Notes under the pieces: model-generated
Told to the model about the DNA's origin: nothing
The model's input: only the letters and a program-made list of their open reading frames with translations
Database searches by the model: none
Translations under genes and position numbers: made by a program
Assembly: GCA_963974055.1 (NCBI GenBank)
Contig: CAXBCP010000017.1
Span: forward strand, 41,304 to 105,303
Origin: CAXBCP01 sp963974055
Lineage (GTDB): Bacteria > Pseudomonadota > Alphaproteobacteria > MPNO01 > UBA830
Length of the DNA: 64,000 bases
Direction of reading: 5' to 3'
Part shown: one piece after another, positions 44,088 to 52,768 of the stretch
How positions within the stretch are numbered: position 1 is the stretch's first letter
How the letters are laid out: the number at the start of each line of letters is the position of its first letter

Positions 44088-45053
44088 TTATAAGTTACCT
44101 TTAAATTTCCCACTCAGGTAACCCGCGCCGTCGCGCGTGGCCGCGACGGCAATATCTATCCCACCCAGCATGAACAGGAACCCGTGGATCGTATCGGGGA
44201 TCGACCGGAAGACGGCCTCGACACCGGCTTGTTTCAGCGCTTCGACAAACAGCGCGTTATCGTCGTGGCGGGGGTCGAAACCCGCGGTCATCAGGTAGGT
44301 CGGCGGTAAAACGCCGAAATCCGCTATTTTCAGAGGCGCAATACGCGAATCCGCCATATCGTCGGGCCCGTTCAGATAATGTCCCATCGACCATTTCATC
44401 ATCCCGCTGTCGAGGAAATACCCTTCCGAAAGGCGCTTCATGGACCCGGTGGGCGGGCCGCCCGCCGTCCCCGGATACCACAGCATCAACTGCACCGGGC
44501 GGGGTCCGCCGCGCTCGACCGCCGCCGCACACGTCGCAATCGCCATCGTCCCACCGGAGGAATCGCCGCCGATTGCGATCCGCGCCGCATCGCCGCCGAT
44601 CCGGTCCGCGTTTTCCGCGGCCCAGCACAGCGCCGCATAACAATCTTCATGGGCGGCCGGAAATCTGTGCTCCGGCGCCAGGCGGTATTCGAAGGACAGT
44701 ACCAGGCAGTGCGCTCCCTCGGACATCAGGCGGCAGAAACTGTCATGGGTTCCGATGCTCCCGAAGACATAGCCGCCCGCATGAATGAAAACCAGGATCG
44801 GCAGGGCGCCGACTGCCCCGGCGGGGCGGTACAACCGCGCCGGCAGATCGACACCGAGCGCGCCGCCGGGAATGGTGAAATCCTCCGTCGCGCCGATATC
44901 GGGACGCGGATCGAGGTCCCATTTCGCCACGAAACGATCGATCGCGGCGCGGGCATCGACCGGGCCCAGATCGGAAACCCGGACGGCGCCGGGGCCGGCC
45001 AGGTCGTTCAGGACAATCGCGGTCTGCGGATCGAGTGCGGACTGTGCGGTCAT
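44088..45053 (-). CDS. HSL-type alpha/beta hydrolase
   Basis: The 321-residue protein has the HSL oxyanion motif ILVFIHAGGYVFGSIGTHDS and the nucleophile elbow IAIGGDSSGGTMAIA, with Asp in TAGFDPRHDDN and the catalytic His in SIPDTIHGFLFMLGG. These esterases hydrolyse small esters. I chose the ATG at 45053 (AGGAGA seven bases upstream) over an upstream frame extension to 45107. It lies upstream of the second TRAP operon on the same strand, and is divergent from the ornithine cyclodeaminase-like gene. Confidence 0.88.
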   Translation of the reverse strand: MTAQSALDPQTAIVLNDLAGPGAVRVSDLGPVDARAAIDRFVAKWDLDPRPDIGATEDFTIPGGALGVDLPARLYRPAGAVGALPILVFIHAGGYVFGSIGTHDSFCRLMSEGAHCLVLSFEYRLAPEHRFPAAHEDCYAALCWAAENADRIGGDAARIAIGGDSSGGTMAIATCAAAVERGGPRPVQLMLWYPGTAGGPPTGSMKRLSEGYFLDSGMMKWSMGHYLNGPDDMADSRIAPLKIADFGVLPPTYLMTAGFDPRHDDNALFVEALKQAGVEAVFRSIPDTIHGFLFMLGGIDIAVAATRDGAGYLSGKFKGNL

Positions 45054-45175
45054 TGCGGCTTCTCCTGTCCGGCCAGTGTCGCGCAGACGTCGAGCGTAGC
45101 ACGGCACCGGGTGGATTTCGCAACCTTCCCCTGTGCGCTAGTATCGCCGCAACTTCGAAACAGACAAGCAGGACA

Positions 45176-46165
45176 ATGACCGAAAAACCCATCTGGATTA
45201 CCGAAGCCGATGTCGTCGGCCTGATCAGCCTGCCCGAGGCGATCGACGCACTGGAACGGACCCTCGCCCTCGAAGCGGCGGACCAGGCGGCCAGCATGCC
45301 GAAGACCCACCTGATGGTCGCCGCCAACGACGCCATGCATGCCCTCGGCGCTTCGGTGGCGGGCGAAGGCATCTGCGGCTTCAAGACCTGGGTCAACGTG
45401 CAGGGGAAATCCGAAACGACGATGACGCTGTTCTCCATGGAGGACGGCGCCTGTCTGGCGGTAATCGAAGCCACCGCGCTCGGCCAGATGCGCACCGCAT
45501 CCGTCACCGGGGTCGGAACCAAACGTCTCGCCCCCGCGGGCGCAGACGAGATGGGAATCGTCGGCACCGGCAAGCAGTCCCTGCCCCAGATCGCGGCGGT
45601 GCATGCGGTCCGCCCCCTGAAGGAGGTCCGCGTTTCCAGCCGCAATCCCGATACCCGCAAAGCCTTCGCGGAAAACGTCACCGCCGTGCTCGGCATCCCG
45701 GCCCGCCCGGTCGATACCCTGGAAGACGCCGTGACCGACACGCCGCTGGTCACGCTGATCACCAATTCTACGGAAGCCTTCCTGACCGCCGACATGCTGG
45801 CAAAGGGCAGCCATCTGAACGCCATGGGCGCCATCGTGCCGTCCCGCGTCGAATTCACCGACGACGTCTTCGCCCGCGCCGACGTCATCGCCGTCGACAG
45901 CCTGCGCAGCGTGCGCGACCTGTCGACCGAATTCCGCAACCATTACGGCGACGACGATGCCGCCTGGGCCGAGGTCCGCACCATCGCATCGGTCATCGCG
46001 GCGGACGAAACCCGCCCCGACGGCGCCGACGTCACCCTGTTCAAGGCGATGGGTATGGGGCTGTCGGATCTCGCGCTGGCCATCGAGATTCTCAAACGCG
46101 CGCAGGCGCAGAATATCGGACACAAGGTGCCCGACCGGGTGAAACTTCCGCCCCGGCTGATGTGA
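45176..46165 (+). CDS. Ornithine cyclodeaminase/mu-crystallin family protein
   Basis: The 329-residue NAD(P)-dependent protein contains MPKTHLMVAANDAMHALGAS, LAVIEATALGQMRTASVTGV, GIVGTGKQSLPQIAAVHAV and TNSTEAFLTADMLAKGSHLN, as in ornithine cyclodeaminase and related imine/ketimine reductases. The start MTEKPIWITEADVV has an AGGAC nearby; an upstream frame extends to 45035 but overlaps the divergent gene's leader. The flavoprotein gene starts 12 nt after its stop, so they form an operon. Confidence 0.87.
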   Translation: MTEKPIWITEADVVGLISLPEAIDALERTLALEAADQAASMPKTHLMVAANDAMHALGASVAGEGICGFKTWVNVQGKSETTMTLFSMEDGACLAVIEATALGQMRTASVTGVGTKRLAPAGADEMGIVGTGKQSLPQIAAVHAVRPLKEVRVSSRNPDTRKAFAENVTAVLGIPARPVDTLEDAVTDTPLVTLITNSTEAFLTADMLAKGSHLNAMGAIVPSRVEFTDDVFARADVIAVDSLRSVRDLSTEFRNHYGDDDAAWAEVRTIASVIAADETRPDGADVTLFKAMGMGLSDLALAIEILKRAQAQNIGHKVPDRVKLPPRLM

Positions 46166-46176
46166 ACGGAGAGACG

Positions 46177-47664
46177 ATGAACTACGACGTCATTGTTGTC
46201 GGCAGCGGCAGCGCCGGGCTGGCGGCCGCGATCTCGGCCGCCGAAAACGGCGCGCGCACCCTGATGATCGAAAAAAACCCGGTCCTCGGCGGCACCACCG
46301 GCTGGTCGGTCGGATCGATCACCACCAGCCGCTCGCCGCATCAGCGCGCCAGGGACATCTACGACACCCCCGACGATCATTTCGCCGATATGGAACTGTT
46401 CCACGGCGAACGGCTGAAGGGCCGCGACAACCTGAAACTGCGCCGGCTGCTGGTCGACAACACGCCGCCGACCTTCGACTGGCTGCTCGGTCTCGGCCTC
46501 GTATTCTACGGCCCGATGCCCGAACCGCCGCACACCCAGCCGCGGATGCACAATATCCTGCCGAATTCGCGCATGCTGATCCATCACCTGTCGAAACGCG
46601 CGCGCAAACTGGGGGTCGATATCCGCACGTCCGCGCCGATGGAAGAACTGATCGTCGAGGAACGCCGGGTGACCGGCGTGGTCGTCGCCGGAGAAAGGAT
46701 ACACGCGGACAACGCCGTCATTCTCGCCGCCGGCGATTTTTCGGCCAGCCCGGAGCTGAAGCAGCGCTACATGCCGCCGGAAGTCGCCCGGATCGGGCCG
46801 TTCAATGATACCAGCACCGGCGACTGGCACGATCCCGTCACCGCGCTCGGCGGGCGTATCCTGAACGGCGATGTCGCCCTCGGCCCCGAAATCCGCTTCC
46901 GGCCGCCGGAAAAGACGACCCTGGTGCGCAGGCTGCCGCCGTGGCTGTGGCTGGCGCGCATCGTGCGCTGGTCGATCGATCATATGCCGGCGCGGCTGCT
47001 GCGGCCCTTCATCCTGGGGTTCCTGACGACGGCGCTGATGCCGTCGCTCGATCTCTACCGCCAGGGGGCGCTGCTGATAAACCGAAAGGGCGAGCGCTTT
47101 ACCGACGAAACCGCAACCCCGTCGGACGACATGCCCGCCCAGCCCGGCGGCGAGGCATTCGTGGTGATGGACGGCGACCTCGCCAATGCGTTCCGGGGAT
47201 GGCCGAACTTCATCTCGACCGCGCCCGGCATCGCCTATGCCTATCTCGACGATTACCGGCGCAACCGGCCCGACATCTATTTCCAGGCGAAGACCCTGGC
47301 CGAGCTGGCGGCAAAGAAGGGCATGAACCCGGCAGCGCTCGAAAAATCGGTGGCCGATTACAATGCCACCGCGGCGGGCGGCGACCGCCGCCGGCTGGAA
47401 ACGCCGCCCTTCGTCGCCCTCGGGCCGGTGCAGTCCTACATCATGACCACCGATGGCGGTCTGGCCGTGAACGAGAAACTCCAGGTGCTCGGCGAAAACG
47501 ATATTCCCATCGCGGGCCTGTACGCCGCCGGATCGACCGGCCAGGGCGGGCTGCTGCTCGAAGGCCACGGCCATCACCTGGGCTGGGGATTCACCTCGGG
47601 CCGCATCGCCGGACGGCAGGCGGCGAATGCGGAAAGAAACGCGGTGGACCCGCTTTCGGACTAG
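46177..47664 (+). CDS. FAD-dependent oxidoreductase (fumarate-reductase/ketosteroid dehydrogenase-like)
   Basis: The 495-residue flavoprotein has the N-terminal FAD motif DVIVVGSGSAGLAAAISAAE, GGTTGWSVGSI, AVILAAGDFSASPEL and the C-terminal TTDGGLAVNEKLQVL, AGLYAAGSTGQGGLLLEGHG. This layout matches FAD-binding dehydrogenases of the succinate/fumarate/3-ketosteroid group, which dehydrogenate C-C bonds. The ATG at 46177 has GGAGAG upstream and is preferred to the GTG at 46162. Its stop overlaps by four bases the stop of the convergent Fe-S protein. Confidence 0.88.
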   Translation: MNYDVIVVGSGSAGLAAAISAAENGARTLMIEKNPVLGGTTGWSVGSITTSRSPHQRARDIYDTPDDHFADMELFHGERLKGRDNLKLRRLLVDNTPPTFDWLLGLGLVFYGPMPEPPHTQPRMHNILPNSRMLIHHLSKRARKLGVDIRTSAPMEELIVEERRVTGVVVAGERIHADNAVILAAGDFSASPELKQRYMPPEVARIGPFNDTSTGDWHDPVTALGGRILNGDVALGPEIRFRPPEKTTLVRRLPPWLWLARIVRWSIDHMPARLLRPFILGFLTTALMPSLDLYRQGALLINRKGERFTDETATPSDDMPAQPGGEAFVVMDGDLANAFRGWPNFISTAPGIAYAYLDDYRRNRPDIYFQAKTLAELAAKKGMNPAALEKSVADYNATAAGGDRRRLETPPFVALGPVQSYIMTTDGGLAVNEKLQVLGENDIPIAGLYAAGSTGQGGLLLEGHGHHLGWGFTSGRIAGRQAANAERNAVDPLSD

Positions 47665-48656
47665 CCGGCGTCGGGTTCGCTGAGACGGGCGCGCCGCGCC
47701 AGCATCTTTTCCGCCAGCCGCGGGGCGGTGCCGGGTTTCGACCACGGACAGCGCGCGATACAGATGCCGCAGCCCAGCGCCTCGCCGAAATAGGGGATGC
47801 ACTTGTCGAAATCGACATACCATTTCTCGACGCCGCGCACGGTCTGCTTGGTCTCGGAAATCGCGCCGGGGGGACATGCCCTGGTACACACCTGACAGCT
47901 CGAACAGAAATCGTCGGCGCCGAATTCGTCCGGCGCATCCGCGAGCAGCGGCATCTCCGTCGTCACCGCCGACAGCCGAAACGACGAGCCGTAATGCCGG
48001 TTGATCATCGATCCGTGCTTGCCCAGTTCGCCGAACCCGGCGGCGATCGCCGGGGGAATCATCAGCAGCGCCGATGCATAGGGGCCGGCATAGGCCTTCG
48101 CGAAATGCCCCTGGTCGAGAATGTAGTTGGACAGGTTGCGGCTAACCCGGGCGGCCCGGTTGTACTGTTCGCCGACCTCGACGCTGGAAACCGCGTCGTC
48201 GATGGTGTCCGGCGCGGTATTGAGCCGTTCGTGATCCATCGCCACCCCGATCATGACGAGCCAGGGTTCGTGTATCTCGTAGCCTTCATACACATAGGCC
48301 GGGTCCATGGGCACGATCCCGACAAGATCGGCCTCGTTGTCGAGCGCGAATTTCTTGATCTCCGCCGTCCAGGTCGCGGCGTCCTTTTCGATCCGCGCCG
48401 GCGCGAGGTCGACCGGCCGGGGGCCCCGATGCGCCTTCGGCGAATAGGTCTCGCGGATACGGGGCGACTGGCGGTGATGGTCGAGCACCGCATCCTGCAA
48501 CTCGCCGAAGGGCTGTTTGTCCTTCGGATGCCAGAAAAACGGCGACGGTGCGCGCGGCTCGGTTTCGCCTAGGCCGTTCAGGTCGTTTCCCGACATGTCG
48601 GGAAAGGCCTCCAGGAATTTCGGGTCCGGCGCGTAACCGTCATGCGGCTTGCTCAT
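47661..48656 (-). CDS. Cytoplasmic reductive-dehalogenase-like double 4Fe-4S protein
   Basis: The 331-residue protein has two cluster motifs: CSSCQVCTRACP (251-262) and the second with cysteines at 286, 296, 299 and 303 (CGICIARCPW). Upstream, FGELGKHGSMINRHYGSSFR and LSAVTTEMPLL resemble the corrinoid-binding core of reductive dehalogenases and the related epoxyqueuosine reductases. There is no twin-arginine signal, so it is not a respiratory dehalogenase. The start MSKPHDGYAPDPKF was taken because upstream sequence in the same frame is antisense to its neighbour. Confidence 0.8.
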   Translation of the reverse strand: MSKPHDGYAPDPKFLEAFPDMSGNDLNGLGETEPRAPSPFFWHPKDKQPFGELQDAVLDHHRQSPRIRETYSPKAHRGPRPVDLAPARIEKDAATWTAEIKKFALDNEADLVGIVPMDPAYVYEGYEIHEPWLVMIGVAMDHERLNTAPDTIDDAVSSVEVGEQYNRAARVSRNLSNYILDQGHFAKAYAGPYASALLMIPPAIAAGFGELGKHGSMINRHYGSSFRLSAVTTEMPLLADAPDEFGADDFCSSCQVCTRACPPGAISETKQTVRGVEKWYVDFDKCIPYFGEALGCGICIARCPWSKPGTAPRLAEKMLARRARLSEPDAG

Positions 48657-48679
48657 CGGCGTTGTCCTTCCGAACCGTC

Positions 48680-49813
48680 TTACGGCAGTTCCACGGTCCA
48701 GGCGTCGTAGCCGTATACCCAGTCGGGGTCGGTTTTTTCGCGCATGAACTCGTTGCGGTGGGATGTTGCCTGCACCTTGGTGGTGCGCGGCTTGCGCGCC
48801 GCTTCGAAACGCCGGAACGCGGCCGGGAAATCGTCCGTCCCGCCATCCGCCAGGCAGCGCGACAGCACCACCGAATCTTCCAGCGCGTTCGCCGCCCCCT
48901 GCGCCATATAGGGCGTCATCGGGTGGCAGGCATCGCCCATCAGGGTGATATTGCCCTCGGTCCATTTCGCCAGCGGGTCGCGTTCGAAAATCGCCCATTT
49001 ATGGACCGACGGGCAGGCATCGAGCACCGCGCGCACATCCGGGTGGAAATCCGCGAACGCCGCGCGCAGTTCGTTCACGTCGCCGGTCGCCGACCACGAT
49101 TCCACCTGGAAATCGGGCTCCGGCTGGCTGGTCGTGAAGTAAATCTCGTCCCGCGAGCGGGTGACGTAGTAGATCACGATATGGCGGTCCGGCCCCCACC
49201 ACTTGGCGCTTTCGTCCAGCAGTTCGTAGCCGTCCATCAGGGCGGCGGGGAAAGCGGTGCGGTAGGCAAGCCGCCCCGAGAAATGCGCATCCTCGACGCC
49301 GAGCATCGAATCCCGCACCAGGGAATGAACGCCGTCGGAGGCGATCACCGCGTCCGCCGTCTCAACCTCGCCGTTCTCGAAGGTCAGGGTTACGCCGCTA
49401 CCGCCCTCGTCGATGCCGGACAGCGTGTGTCCGTAGCGGATCGTGTCGTCCGGCACCGCCCCGTGAAGCGCCGCATGCAGGTCGCCGCGATGCATCAGCA
49501 GGTAGGGCACGCCATAGCGCTCGAACGCGTCGGGGCCCAGCGGATGGTCGTTGGTCAGGTTGCCGGTGTCGAAATCCCGGTTGCGCCAGTGGGGCGGCTC
49601 GAACGCCATCTCGCGGATGCGCTCGCCGATGCCGATGCCGTTGAGAACGCGCATGGCGTTCGGGCTCATCTGGATGCCGGCGCCGATACGCGCGAAGGCC
49701 GGCGCCTGTTCGTAAATCGTGGTTTCGATCCCGATCTTGCGGAGGCAGGCCGACACGGCAAGCCCGCCGATACCGGCGCCGATAATGGCGATACTGGGTC
49801 GTCCGTTATTCAT
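48680..49813 (-). CDS. FAD-dependent aromatic monooxygenase (6-hydroxynicotinate/salicylate type)
   Basis: The 377-residue flavoprotein has the FAD motif SIAIIGAGIGGLAVSACLRK, the conserved DG motif ADAVIASDGVHSLVR and the GD motif ITLMGDACHPMTPYMAQGAA. These belong to group A hydroxylases that use NAD(P)H and O2 to hydroxylate an aromatic or pyridine ring, such as salicylate hydroxylase and 6-hydroxynicotinate 3-monooxygenase. Substrate not fixed. It is downstream of the quinone oxidoreductase gene on the same strand with a 119-bp gap. Confidence 0.87.
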   Translation of the reverse strand: MNNGRPSIAIIGAGIGGLAVSACLRKIGIETTIYEQAPAFARIGAGIQMSPNAMRVLNGIGIGERIREMAFEPPHWRNRDFDTGNLTNDHPLGPDAFERYGVPYLLMHRGDLHAALHGAVPDDTIRYGHTLSGIDEGGSGVTLTFENGEVETADAVIASDGVHSLVRDSMLGVEDAHFSGRLAYRTAFPAALMDGYELLDESAKWWGPDRHIVIYYVTRSRDEIYFTTSQPEPDFQVESWSATGDVNELRAAFADFHPDVRAVLDACPSVHKWAIFERDPLAKWTEGNITLMGDACHPMTPYMAQGAANALEDSVVLSRCLADGGTDDFPAAFRRFEAARKPRTTKVQATSHRNEFMREKTDPDWVYGYDAWTVELP

Positions 49814-49932
49814 TTTCGTTTTCTTTCGTCAGCTTGTCGGCACTGTGCAGTTTAACGGCAAAGACGCCACGGAAAAATACCGGCGGACAGCCGCCCCTAT
49901 ACGGCGGCGGCCGACCGTAGCGAACAGCCGCC

Positions 49933-50919
49933 CTACATCACCAGGACGGACTTCCCGACGATCTTGCGCTCCTCCAGCATCTTTATCCCGTCCATGTAGC
50001 GGTCGAACGGCAGGCGGTTCATGATATTGGGATCGATCTGGCCGGCCAGCAGCAATTCGTAAAGCGCCGCCTGCGCCTCGCCGATCAGCGGCGAGGCGTC
50101 CTTGATGTAATAGTTGATGGTCGATCCCACGACCGAGATGTTCTTCAGCAGCAGGTAATTGGTGCGCACCGCCGGTATCGTGCCGGACGTAAAGCCGGAA
50201 ACCACGACACGGCCCTCGTTCGCGATCGCGCGCAGCGTTGCGTCGAACACGTCGCCGCCGACCAGGTCGAAAGCGAGATCGACCCCCTGCCCGCCGGTCG
50301 CGGCGAGAACCTGGGCGCGGAGATTGTCTTTCAGGTCGTCGACGGTGAGGTCGACGATCGCGTCCGCGCCCGCCGCCAGAACCGCATCGCCCTTGGACGG
50401 CGTGGTCAGCCCGGCGAGCACGACTTTCGCGCCCAGGGCCTTCGCGAGACTGACGGAGGCGAGCCCGACGCCGCCGGACGCCCCGTTCACCAGCACCACC
50501 TCGCCCGGCTTCATCTGCCCGCGCCGCGTCAGCGCGATGTAGGCGGTCAGATAGGCCAGTCCCATGGCCGCCGCCGCGTCGAATTCCACGCCGTCGGGCA
50601 GCGGAAACGCCAGGGCCGCGGGGCACAGGGCCTTTTCCGCCATCGCGCCGTGAATGACATGGGCGATCACCCGGTCGCCGACCTTGTGGCCGGTCACGTT
50701 CGCGCCGACCGCCGAGACGATGCCGGCGGCATCCTTGCCCGGCGTGAAGGGCGGCGGCGGGTTGTTCTGATACTTGCCGTCCAGCGACAGCAGGTCGGTG
50801 AAATTGATGCCGCAGGCTTTTACGTCGACCAGGATTTCATCGTCGCCCGGCACCGGGTCGGCGATATCCTGTATGGCGACGGTGCGGTTCGACGTGTCCG
50901 AAATGACAACGGCTTTCAT
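49933..50919 (-). CDS. NADPH:quinone oxidoreductase family (zinc-free alcohol dehydrogenase superfamily)
   Basis: The 328-residue protein has PGDDEILVDVKACGINFTDL, PPFTPGKDAAGIVSAVGANV and the NADPH motif LVNGASGGVGLASVSLAKAL, followed by DLAFDLVGGDVFDATL. This layout fits quinone oxidoreductase/zeta-crystallin-like enzymes. The zinc-ligand motifs of alcohol dehydrogenase are absent. It is downstream of the dehydratase-like gene at 50968 (48 bp gap), same strand. Confidence 0.9.
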   Translation of the reverse strand: MKAVVISDTSNRTVAIQDIADPVPGDDEILVDVKACGINFTDLLSLDGKYQNNPPPPFTPGKDAAGIVSAVGANVTGHKVGDRVIAHVIHGAMAEKALCPAALAFPLPDGVEFDAAAAMGLAYLTAYIALTRRGQMKPGEVVLVNGASGGVGLASVSLAKALGAKVVLAGLTTPSKGDAVLAAGADAIVDLTVDDLKDNLRAQVLAATGGQGVDLAFDLVGGDVFDATLRAIANEGRVVVSGFTSGTIPAVRTNYLLLKNISVVGSTINYYIKDASPLIGEAQAALYELLLAGQIDPNIMNRLPFDRYMDGIKMLEERKIVGKSVLVM

Positions 50920-50967
50920 GGTATTCTTTCCTCCGGTCGGTTCTTGTTATTCGGCGCGCGCGTCGGG

Positions 50968-52545
50968 TCAGTCGTTTTCGCCGTCGGGAAACATGCGGCC
51001 CTGATGGGGCGACAGCGGGATATCACCGGCGGTATCGCCGTCCTCCGTCACCCCGGCGAGGTTCTTCGCCAGCTTTTTCTTGTATTCCAGGTCCGACTGC
51101 CGCGCGATCTGGACGCGCTGCGCCTGGGGCGAGCCGGCCCCGTGCATGGATTCCGTCAGATAGCCGACGGCGTTGCGCCCGAGGGTCATGTTTTCGATCA
51201 GCCGCAATATCCGCAGCCGGTTTTCCGCCGACACGTCCGACCGTCCCTTCAGGAACTTGCGCAGCAGCGGTCCCGTCACCTCGCCGTTCAGGTCCTTTTC
51301 CGACGGCGCGGTGACCATCAGCCCGCCCGCCAGGTCCTGCGCCAGGCGCGACAGTTCGTAGGGGAAACGCGTGACGTTATGCTTGCACACATTCGCCAGC
51401 ATGTCGTTGCACTGGTAATTGCCGGAACTGGTCTCGAAGGATTCGTGCGACGCGGCGATGCCGGACGAATAGATGGTTTCGTTCAGGTGGGTCATCTCCA
51501 CCAGCTTGTCGCGGATGTGGGATGCGTTGGGCACGCCGTTGTAATCGGCAATCGTCGCCGACGCGCCGATGATCACGTCGCCGAGCCCGGTTTTGCACAC
51601 ATAGGACCGGCGGTGATAGGACGTGAACCGTTCCACCAGGTCGGAGGCGAATTCGAACTCGCCGTCCATGAACACGCGCTCGAACGGCACGAACACGTCC
51701 TCGATGATGATCATCGCTTCCTGGCCGCCGTATTGCGCATTGCCCTGGTCGATATCGCCGCCCTCCATCGAGCGCGTATCGCAGGATTGCCGGCCGTAGA
51801 TAAAGGTCAGGCCGGGATCGTCCACCGGCACGGCGCAGACGATGGCGTAGTCGCGGTCGTCCTCGCTCAGCCGCATGGTCGGCATCACCAGCACCCAGTG
51901 CGAATTGATGCAGCCGGTCTGATGCGCCTTGGCGCCGCGGATCACCACGCCGTCGTCGCGGCGTTCCACCACATGCACGAACATGTCGGGATCGTCCTGG
52001 GCGGACGGCCCCTTGCTGCGGTCGCCCTTCACGTCGGTCATGGCGCCGCCGATCACCAGGTTGGATTCCTGCATCTCGCCGATGAAGGTCTTGAAGCGCT
52101 GGTGATACGGCGTGCCGTGTTTCGCATCGATATCGAACGTCACCGAATGCAGCGAATTGGTGGCATCCATGCCGACGCAGCGCTGGAAGCAGGTGCCGGT
52201 CAGCTGGCCCATTTTCCGCTGCATCCGGTTCTGCATCACCACGTCGTCGACGCTTTCGGTCACGTGCAGGAAGCGGTTGACCTTCTTGCCGCAGATCGAC
52301 GAGTCCGCGCTGGCGAGATCGGGGTTTTCATTCGCGAGGTCATAGGTCCGGGCGACCGCGTTGATCGACGGGCGGATCATCGGATGATCCACCGGTTCGT
52401 CCACCAGTTCGCCGAACAGATAGACCTTCAGCCCCCGGCCGCGGAGGCTCTCGATATAGTCGTCGCCGGACGTGATCGGGTTCCCCGGCGTGCCGGGCCT
52501 GCCGGTCGCTGTCGGGGTAAGGCTGCCGTCGCCATCCATGGGCAT
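50968..52545 (-). CDS. 4-hydroxybutyryl-CoA dehydratase-like protein (HpaB/AbfD flavin family)
   Basis: The 525-residue protein belongs to the HpaB flavin family. It shares long conserved blocks with 4-hydroxybutyryl-CoA dehydratase (AbfD): VDHPMIRPSINAVARTYDLA, CFQRCVGMDATNS, VIRGAKAHQTGCINSH and IYGRQSCDTRSMEGGDID. The cluster ligands of AbfD (two Cys in CxxxC, then His and Cys) appear as Cys119, Cys123, His311 and Cys317. The HRRSYVCK ligand loop is one residue shorter than the HRQSYGGCK I recall. HpaB monooxygenases lack these ligands. The predicted role is dehydration or isomerisation of a hydroxyacyl-CoA; a substrate is not established. It starts MPMDGDGS, with a long variable N-terminal leader. 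Confidence 0.8.
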   Translation of the reverse strand: MPMDGDGSLTPTATGRPGTPGNPITSGDDYIESLRGRGLKVYLFGELVDEPVDHPMIRPSINAVARTYDLANENPDLASADSSICGKKVNRFLHVTESVDDVVMQNRMQRKMGQLTGTCFQRCVGMDATNSLHSVTFDIDAKHGTPYHQRFKTFIGEMQESNLVIGGAMTDVKGDRSKGPSAQDDPDMFVHVVERRDDGVVIRGAKAHQTGCINSHWVLVMPTMRLSEDDRDYAIVCAVPVDDPGLTFIYGRQSCDTRSMEGGDIDQGNAQYGGQEAMIIIEDVFVPFERVFMDGEFEFASDLVERFTSYHRRSYVCKTGLGDVIIGASATIADYNGVPNASHIRDKLVEMTHLNETIYSSGIAASHESFETSSGNYQCNDMLANVCKHNVTRFPYELSRLAQDLAGGLMVTAPSEKDLNGEVTGPLLRKFLKGRSDVSAENRLRILRLIENMTLGRNAVGYLTESMHGAGSPQAQRVQIARQSDLEYKKKLAKNLAGVTEDGDTAGDIPLSPHQGRMFPDGEND

Positions 52546-52636
52546 GATCCGTCTCCGCTGATAGGATGAAAAGCATGAGATTAATCCAGATCATGCGACG
52601 GCGCAAAAGGCCTGAACCCCGGGGAACGATCCTTCC

Positions 52637-52707
52637 TGTCACCCCGGATTTATTCCGGGCTCCGGATAGCGTAGAAGACTGGTTCCCGGAACAAGCCCGG
52701 GACGACA
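52637..52707. repeat. Intergenic palindromic repeat element (BIME-like)
   Basis: A 71-bp element bounded by TGTCACCCCGG and the inverted TGTCGTCCCGG (9 of 11 matching). Internally CCCGGA-TTTAT-TCCGGG forms one hairpin and TCCCGG-AACAAG-CCGGGA a second. This form is common between genes in many alphaproteobacteria. Only one copy was seen here. Confidence 0.6.
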
Positions 52708-52768
52708 TTCTTTTTTGTCAGACACGGAACCGCAGACAACACCTCGAAACAATGAGTATCATTGGCCC

